Assembly (NCBI GenBank): GCA_024635855.1
Contig: JAGXHZ010000100.1
Span: forward strand, 1 to 23,823
Length of the DNA: 23,823 nt
Origin: Sulfuricurvum sp.
Lineage (GTDB): Bacteria > Campylobacterota > Campylobacteria > Campylobacterales > Sulfurimonadaceae
Direction: 5' to 3'
Shown here in pieces: positions 21,247-23,823 of this stretch. Under the pieces are notes generated by a model. It worked only from the letters and a program-made list of their open reading frames with translations, was not told the origin of the DNA and ran no database searches. How positions within the stretch are numbered: position 1 is the stretch's first letter; every line of letters begins with the position of its first letter. The position numbers and the translations under genes are program-made.

Positions 21247-21804
21247 CTATTGACGAAGTCCAATCGGTTCAAACCGATGATAAGGCGATGTTCTATAGTA
21301 GTTGATCGCCTCGCTAAAAGCGTCTTTTCGTAACTCTTTTTTATCGCATTCTGAGAGTTTTACTGCAACAGGAGATTGTTTAATCTCATGAACAATGGCA
21401 GGAGAGGATGCTGTATATTTAGGTGCTTCAACCGCTTTTGGCGTTTCCGTAACCGCGACAACCGCTGGATGCTCTTGGACATTTGCATGGACAACGGGCT
21501 GTACAGCCGTTGCAGTATGGTCACGATTTACGAGACGGACAAAGGCATCCTTGGCGACGACATGACGTGCTTTTTTTAGAGCAGGTTGCGCACTTTTTTC
21601 AGCAGGATAAGCTCCCAAAGTTACTACATAACGACCATTTTCAACTTTTTTATGGATATCAAGCCCCGTTTTTTTCAACTTTGCATCAAATTCACGTGTT
21701 ATCGATTTTTCATACACAGCGCTGATAACCTGAACCGTCACCTCTTGGGAACCCCATACAAAACTCATCATCCCCATCATCATTAAAAATACTAATTTTT
21801 TCAT
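21247..21804 (-). CDS. Exported SPOR-like domain protein
   Basis: The 185-aa protein has a signal peptide (MKKLVFLMMMGMMSFVWG) and, right after it, a SPOR-like region (VTVQVISAVYEKSITREFDA..., VENGRYVVTLGAYPAEKSAQ, HVVAKDAFVRLVNRD; about 22-95). SPOR domains bind denuded peptidoglycan glycan strands. A Val/Ala/Pro-rich low-complexity linker (about 96-150) follows, then a conserved-looking C-terminus with ECDKKELRKDAFSEAINYYR. Having the SPOR-like domain at the N-terminus is unusual, since it is most often C-terminal. AGAGAGA precedes the ATG. It is convergent with the GGDEF-like gene (10-bp gap), the two ends sharing an AGCGCTT/AAGCGCT inverted repeat. Confidence 0.7.
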   Translation of the reverse strand: MKKLVFLMMMGMMSFVWGSQEVTVQVISAVYEKSITREFDAKLKKTGLDIHKKVENGRYVVTLGAYPAEKSAQPALKKARHVVAKDAFVRLVNRDHTATAVQPVVHANVQEHPAVVAVTETPKAVEAPKYTASSPAIVHEIKQSPVAVKLSECDKKELRKDAFSEAINYYRTSPYHRFEPIGLRQ

Positions 21805-21904
21805 TCTCTCTATACCTTTTTACTTATAATTATGAAATAGTATATCGACATTGGTGTGCAAAACTTTAAACACACTTTCAAACAAATATTAAGGAGTGAG
21901 TGTC

Positions 21905-21910
21905 TATAAT
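21905..21910 (+). promoter_or_regulatory. Promoter -10 box of the tRNA-Ala gene
   Basis: A perfect TATAAT lies 27 bases before the mature 5' end of the tRNA, flanked by GGAGTG (21895-21900) and CACTCC (21913-21918), which form an inverted repeat around it. Confidence 0.6.
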
Positions 21911-21937
21911 TACACTCCCATCCAAAAGAACTCTTTT

Positions 21938-22013
21938 GGGCCCTTAGCTCAGCTGGGAGAGCGCGTCGCTGGCAGCGACGAGGTCAGCGGTTCGATCCCG
22001 CTAGGGTCCACCA
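21938..22013 (+). tRNA. tRNA-Ala (anticodon GGC)
   Basis: The 76-nt tRNA has CCA encoded. The acceptor stem GGGCCCT pairs with AGGGTCC and includes the G3-U70 wobble that identifies alanine tRNAs. The D-arm is AGCTCAGCTGGGAGAGC. The anticodon stem CGTCG/CGACG holds the loop CTGGCAG, giving anticodon GGC. The T-arm is AGCGGTTCGATCCCGCT. The discriminator base is A. The gene lies 26 bp from the stop of a tyrosine recombinase gene and is a likely attachment site. Confidence 0.97.
21989..22013 (+). other. Probable attachment site (tRNA-Ala 3' end)
   Basis: The T-arm to CCA end of the tRNA is the usual recombination site for integrases of this class, and the integrase gene lies directly beyond it. 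The second copy of the site would lie outside this window, so the exact core cannot be defined here. Confidence 0.4.
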
Positions 22014-22039
22014 TCGTTTAACCCCTTACCTGCGGACTT

Positions 22040-23122
22040 TTAACTACTTTTTACTTTCAGTTCAAAAATGCTGTTTTTATTCACTATGCCCGAATCATGC
22101 CCATAGAGGTCAATCGACGTATCAATTTTCACCCTTTCAGCTTTGACCCATCCCGCATAGTTCTTAAAGATAATCTTTGGCGAATTACCGACATATTTTG
22201 CGATATCCAACACCGGAGACTTACCGCTATTCAGCATCGCACTGATAAAACTGTGGCGCGTATTGTATAGTTTGCGATAACGAACCTCTATTTTTTTCAA
22301 TAGGTTGACCCAAGGATCACGAAAGCTTCCTATATCATAGAGATATTGTTCCTCTCGGTGAAAGAGGTATAAGGATTTGCTATGCTTCATTTGGTCAACT
22401 ATGTAGGGTCGAGCCGATTCAAGAATCGGGATCTCCCTCTTGCTTTCTTTCGTCTTCGGCGACCCTATACGACCCCTTGAGATAGAACGGCGGATATGGA
22501 TCGTATCCCTTGAAATATCTGAATGCATAAGACCGATTATCTCTCCCGAACGCATCCCCATATGAAACGCAACTCCCAAATAGTTCCTAAAAACTGGGTC
22601 ATCGCATCCGTCCAATATTAGCTTAATCTCATCTGGATTAAAAGGATCAATCTCCGGTGATTCGATCTTGCCGATCTTGATTCCAACGCATGGATTTCGA
22701 TCAATCACTTCATCGTCAAACGCAACGTTGATGATTCCCCGAAGGTCAGTAAGATACTCTTTTTTGGTTATATTTCCACACGTTAATGACTTCAAAAAGC
22801 GCTTTACATCACCCCTTTTAATTCGATCAACCGGTATATCTTTAAAAAAATCCATAATCACACTTGCACGATTTTTTTTCACCTTAACTGTAATTAAATC
22901 TTTCTTTTCATCCAAATAGCGATCGCGATAGTAGCTCAGCCTATGAACTTTGCTTTGTCCATACTCACCAAGCAAAATCTTTGCCTGCATCTTTGGTATT
23001 ATATTTTTTTCAATGAACTTCCGGTTCTCTTTTGAATCGGGTAATTTTGTACTACGACGCATCCTCAGTCCATCGACATAATAATCGACGTAGAGCATAC
23101 CACTGATATTTCGAATATTCAC
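22040..23122 (-). CDS. Tyrosine recombinase (integrase)
   Basis: This site-specific recombinase presumably catalyses integration and excision at tRNA-Ala. With the start chosen here it has 360 aa: an N-terminal arm-type domain (ISGMLYVDYYVDGLRMRRST), a core-binding domain, then the catalytic domain. R191 (HMGMRSGEI), the TKESKREIPI Lys strand, R289 (YNTRHSF) and nucleophile Y322 (KNYAGW) are present, but the two catalytic His positions are Tyr286 and Asn313 (YVGNSPK). The frame continues to ATG 23173, whose ATGA overlaps the upstream small ORF but has no ribosome binding site. GTG 23122 has AAGGAG six bases upstream and an extended -10 (TGCTATAAT, 23156-23164) before it, so I prefer it. Both starts may be used. 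Confidence 0.88.
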   Translation of the reverse strand: MNIRNISGMLYVDYYVDGLRMRRSTKLPDSKENRKFIEKNIIPKMQAKILLGEYGQSKVHRLSYYRDRYLDEKKDLITVKVKKNRASVIMDFFKDIPVDRIKRGDVKRFLKSLTCGNITKKEYLTDLRGIINVAFDDEVIDRNPCVGIKIGKIESPEIDPFNPDEIKLILDGCDDPVFRNYLGVAFHMGMRSGEIIGLMHSDISRDTIHIRRSISRGRIGSPKTKESKREIPILESARPYIVDQMKHSKSLYLFHREEQYLYDIGSFRDPWVNLLKKIEVRYRKLYNTRHSFISAMLNSGKSPVLDIAKYVGNSPKIIFKNYAGWVKAERVKIDTSIDLYGHDSGIVNKNSIFELKVKSS

Positions 23123-23155
23123 ATTGGTCTCCTTGAGACCCACAAGCAACGAATT

Positions 23156-23164
23156 ATTATAGCA
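23156..23164 (-). promoter_or_regulatory. Extended -10 promoter for the integrase
   Basis: TGCTATAAT on the minus strand lies 34 bases upstream of the GTG start at 23122, inside the longer version of the integrase frame. Transcription starting near 23149 would yield an mRNA containing AAGGAG (23129-23134) and the GTG but not the ATG at 23173. Confidence 0.5.
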
Positions 23165-23169
23165 TGTAG

Positions 23170-23325
23170 TCATGGTAACAGCCGATCGATGTTCTCATCA
23201 TCAATACCCAAATCAATCTGCTTACGCATCTTGAGTGCATTATGCAAAAAATTGATAACTTCGTCGAGTTGACGCTCTAACTGGATAATTCGATCTTCCA
23301 GAGTGATAATATCTTTTTTCATCAT
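23170..23325 (-). CDS. Small coiled-coil protein (51 aa) of the integrated element
   Basis: This 51-codon ORF begins with two consecutive ATGs (23325 and 23322) after AAAGGGGTGA. It encodes a charged helical peptide: TLEDRIIQLERQLDEVINFL forms clear heptads, followed by HNALKMRKQIDLGIDDENID and RLLP. It is probably a short dimeric or trimeric coiled coil. The stop TGA overlaps the ATG of the long integrase frame (ATGA), and it starts 11 nt after the stop of the upstream gene. Position next to the integrase suggests an accessory or regulatory role such as a directionality factor, but there is no HTH and I recognise no family. Confidence 0.7.
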   Translation of the reverse strand: MMKKDIITLEDRIIQLERQLDEVINFLHNALKMRKQIDLGIDDENIDRLLP

Positions 23326-23336
23326 TCACCCCTTTA

Positions 23337-23735
23337 TCAATAGTAGCCATAAGAGATAGGCCCATATTCATCATCTTCAAAAACATCGACAAGCTCTGAA
23401 TACTTTGAGAACTTGACCTCCGAAAGAAGTTTTTTGAGCGAAGAAGCGATATAGTTGCACTCCAGCTTATCAAAGCTATACGTTTCATCCCACACGAAGA
23501 CATCTAATAATGCCGTTTCGTCCAAACGAAACGAAAAACACATCTGTCCTACGCGATACTCTTTTCCCAAAACTAATCGGTTTTGCACAAATCCGATGAA
23601 TATTTCAGAGATCATCAATATTTCATGGATCTCTTTTGCGCAGCATCTTCTATTGAAATAGAAGCCAACTTCATTGCTGTTTGAACTAATATCCACCGCA
23701 AAAACAGTGGGCTTCATCTCAAATAAACGTTTCAT
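23337..23735 (-). CDS. Hypothetical protein of the integrated element
   Basis: I recognise no family. With the ATG at 23735, preceded by GGGGGTGG and overlapping the previous gene's stop as ATGA, the product is 132 aa. An 11-codon longer frame starts at 23768 without a ribosome binding site. The protein is soluble, with no signal peptide or membrane helix. It looks alpha/beta, with segments such as MKPTVFAVDISSNSNEVGFY, a CC pair in NRRCCAKEI, and LGKEYRVGQMCFSFRLDETA. The C-terminus is acidic then Tyr/Gly-rich (FEDDEYGPISYGYY). Confidence 0.6.
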   Translation of the reverse strand: MKRLFEMKPTVFAVDISSNSNEVGFYFNRRCCAKEIHEILMISEIFIGFVQNRLVLGKEYRVGQMCFSFRLDETALLDVFVWDETYSFDKLECNYIASSLKKLLSEVKFSKYSELVDVFEDDEYGPISYGYY

Positions 23736-23823
23736 TTGACCACCCCCTTGCGTGCTTTGACAAAACATCGGATTTGCTCATAACTGATCGTTGTCCGAAA
23801 GCGGTACTTTATCGCCTCTGATA
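23732..23823 (-). CDS. Hypothetical protein, C-terminal end (partial)
   Basis: An open minus-strand frame enters from the right edge and ends in a TGA that overlaps the ATG of the next gene (ATGA). The visible 29 residues end with YEQIRCFVKARKGVVK and are basic. Nothing more can be said of its identity. Confidence 0.45.
   Translation of the reverse strand, partial: SEAIKYRFRTTISYEQIRCFVKARKGVVK

Larger units (their letters stand above)
22014..23823. mobile_element. Edge of an integrated genomic island or prophage at tRNA-Ala
   Basis: From the tRNA 3' end to the right edge every gene is on the minus strand: an integrase nearest the tRNA, a 51-aa ORF, and two genes without recognisable homologues, all joined by short or overlapping junctions. 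This tRNA-integrase layout is typical of integrative elements. The other boundary is not in the window, so the type (prophage, ICE or satellite) is unknown. Confidence 0.65.

Noticed and set aside
21219..21248. AGCGCTT/AAGCGCT inverted repeat at the ends of two convergent genes
   Set aside because: The loop is long and neither side has a T-run; it is too weak to call a bidirectional terminator.
23240..23503. 87-codon minus-strand frame in the integrated element
   Set aside because: It overlaps, out of frame, both the better-supported 51-aa ORF and the 132-aa gene, which have ribosome binding sites and coupled junctions.
1..23823. CRISPR arrays, insertion sequences, rRNA genes
   Set aside because: No regularly spaced direct repeats, transposase motifs or rRNA signature segments were seen; the only RNA gene recognised is tRNA-Ala.

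Overview
The window reads as chromosomal DNA from a Campylobacterota (epsilonproteobacterial) organism, most likely a free-living Sulfuricurvum/Sulfurimonas-type bacterium. The grounds are the hook protein, which closely resembles Helicobacter FlgE along its whole length, an RdxA/FrxA-like nitroreductase, AT-rich leaders with GnTAnAAT-type -10 boxes, and an anchorless fumarate reductase-like pair of the kind expected in a bacterium running a reductive TCA cycle. The genus is inferred, not proven.

Layout. 1-2069: the 3' end of one flagellar hook-family gene followed by a complete flgE. 2254-3862: RDD membrane protein and MFS transporter. 3859-5959 (minus): MscS channel, nitroreductase, DUF309 protein and a rhodanese-like protein, tightly packed or overlapping. 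6032-8875: a large SUV3-like RNA helicase, divergent from that operon. 8802-10918 (minus): an HTH/coiled-coil protein, an HD-GYP phosphodiesterase and the c-di-GMP-binding protein YajQ. 11065-13444 (minus): flavoprotein and iron-sulfur subunits of a succinate dehydrogenase/fumarate reductase-like enzyme, with a previously hidden 32-codon acidic ORF wedged between them. 13534-14442: AEC transporter, convergent with a D-2-hydroxyacid dehydrogenase and purT (14474-16584, minus) across a REP-like inverted repeat. 16708-18638: rpsU and dnaG, divergent. 18760-20746: PP-loop RNA-thiolation-like protein, HMA copper-chaperone-like protein and a GHCxGMCGG membrane protein. 20811-21804: a degenerate GGDEF-like protein and a SPOR-like envelope protein. 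21938-22013: tRNA-Ala(GGC). 22014-23823: the edge of an integrated element, with a tyrosine recombinase next to the tRNA, a 51-aa coiled-coil ORF and two unrecognised genes in a stop/start-coupled string.

Most interesting signals. (1) A roughly 80-nt, two-hairpin intergenic element occurs twice (10951-11030 minus, 18651-18727 plus). Both copies have the same orientation relative to the next gene and lie exactly 32 nt from its start codon. They share an identical 12-nt linker and show compensatory stem changes. (2) A strongly acidic 32-aa ORF with a good Shine-Dalgarno sequence sits between the fumarate reductase-like genes. That flavoprotein has Gln where the covalent-FAD His should be, and its partner has a fourth Cys in the last cluster motif. 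(3) Four genes share a GnTAnAnT-N5/6-ATG arrangement without a Shine-Dalgarno sequence, predicting leaderless mRNAs. (4) A REP-like element supplies the VRPEPVEG C-terminus of the hydroxyacid dehydrogenase. (5) The integrated element at tRNA-Ala has an integrase with substituted catalytic histidines and a promoter plus start site inside its nominal reading frame.
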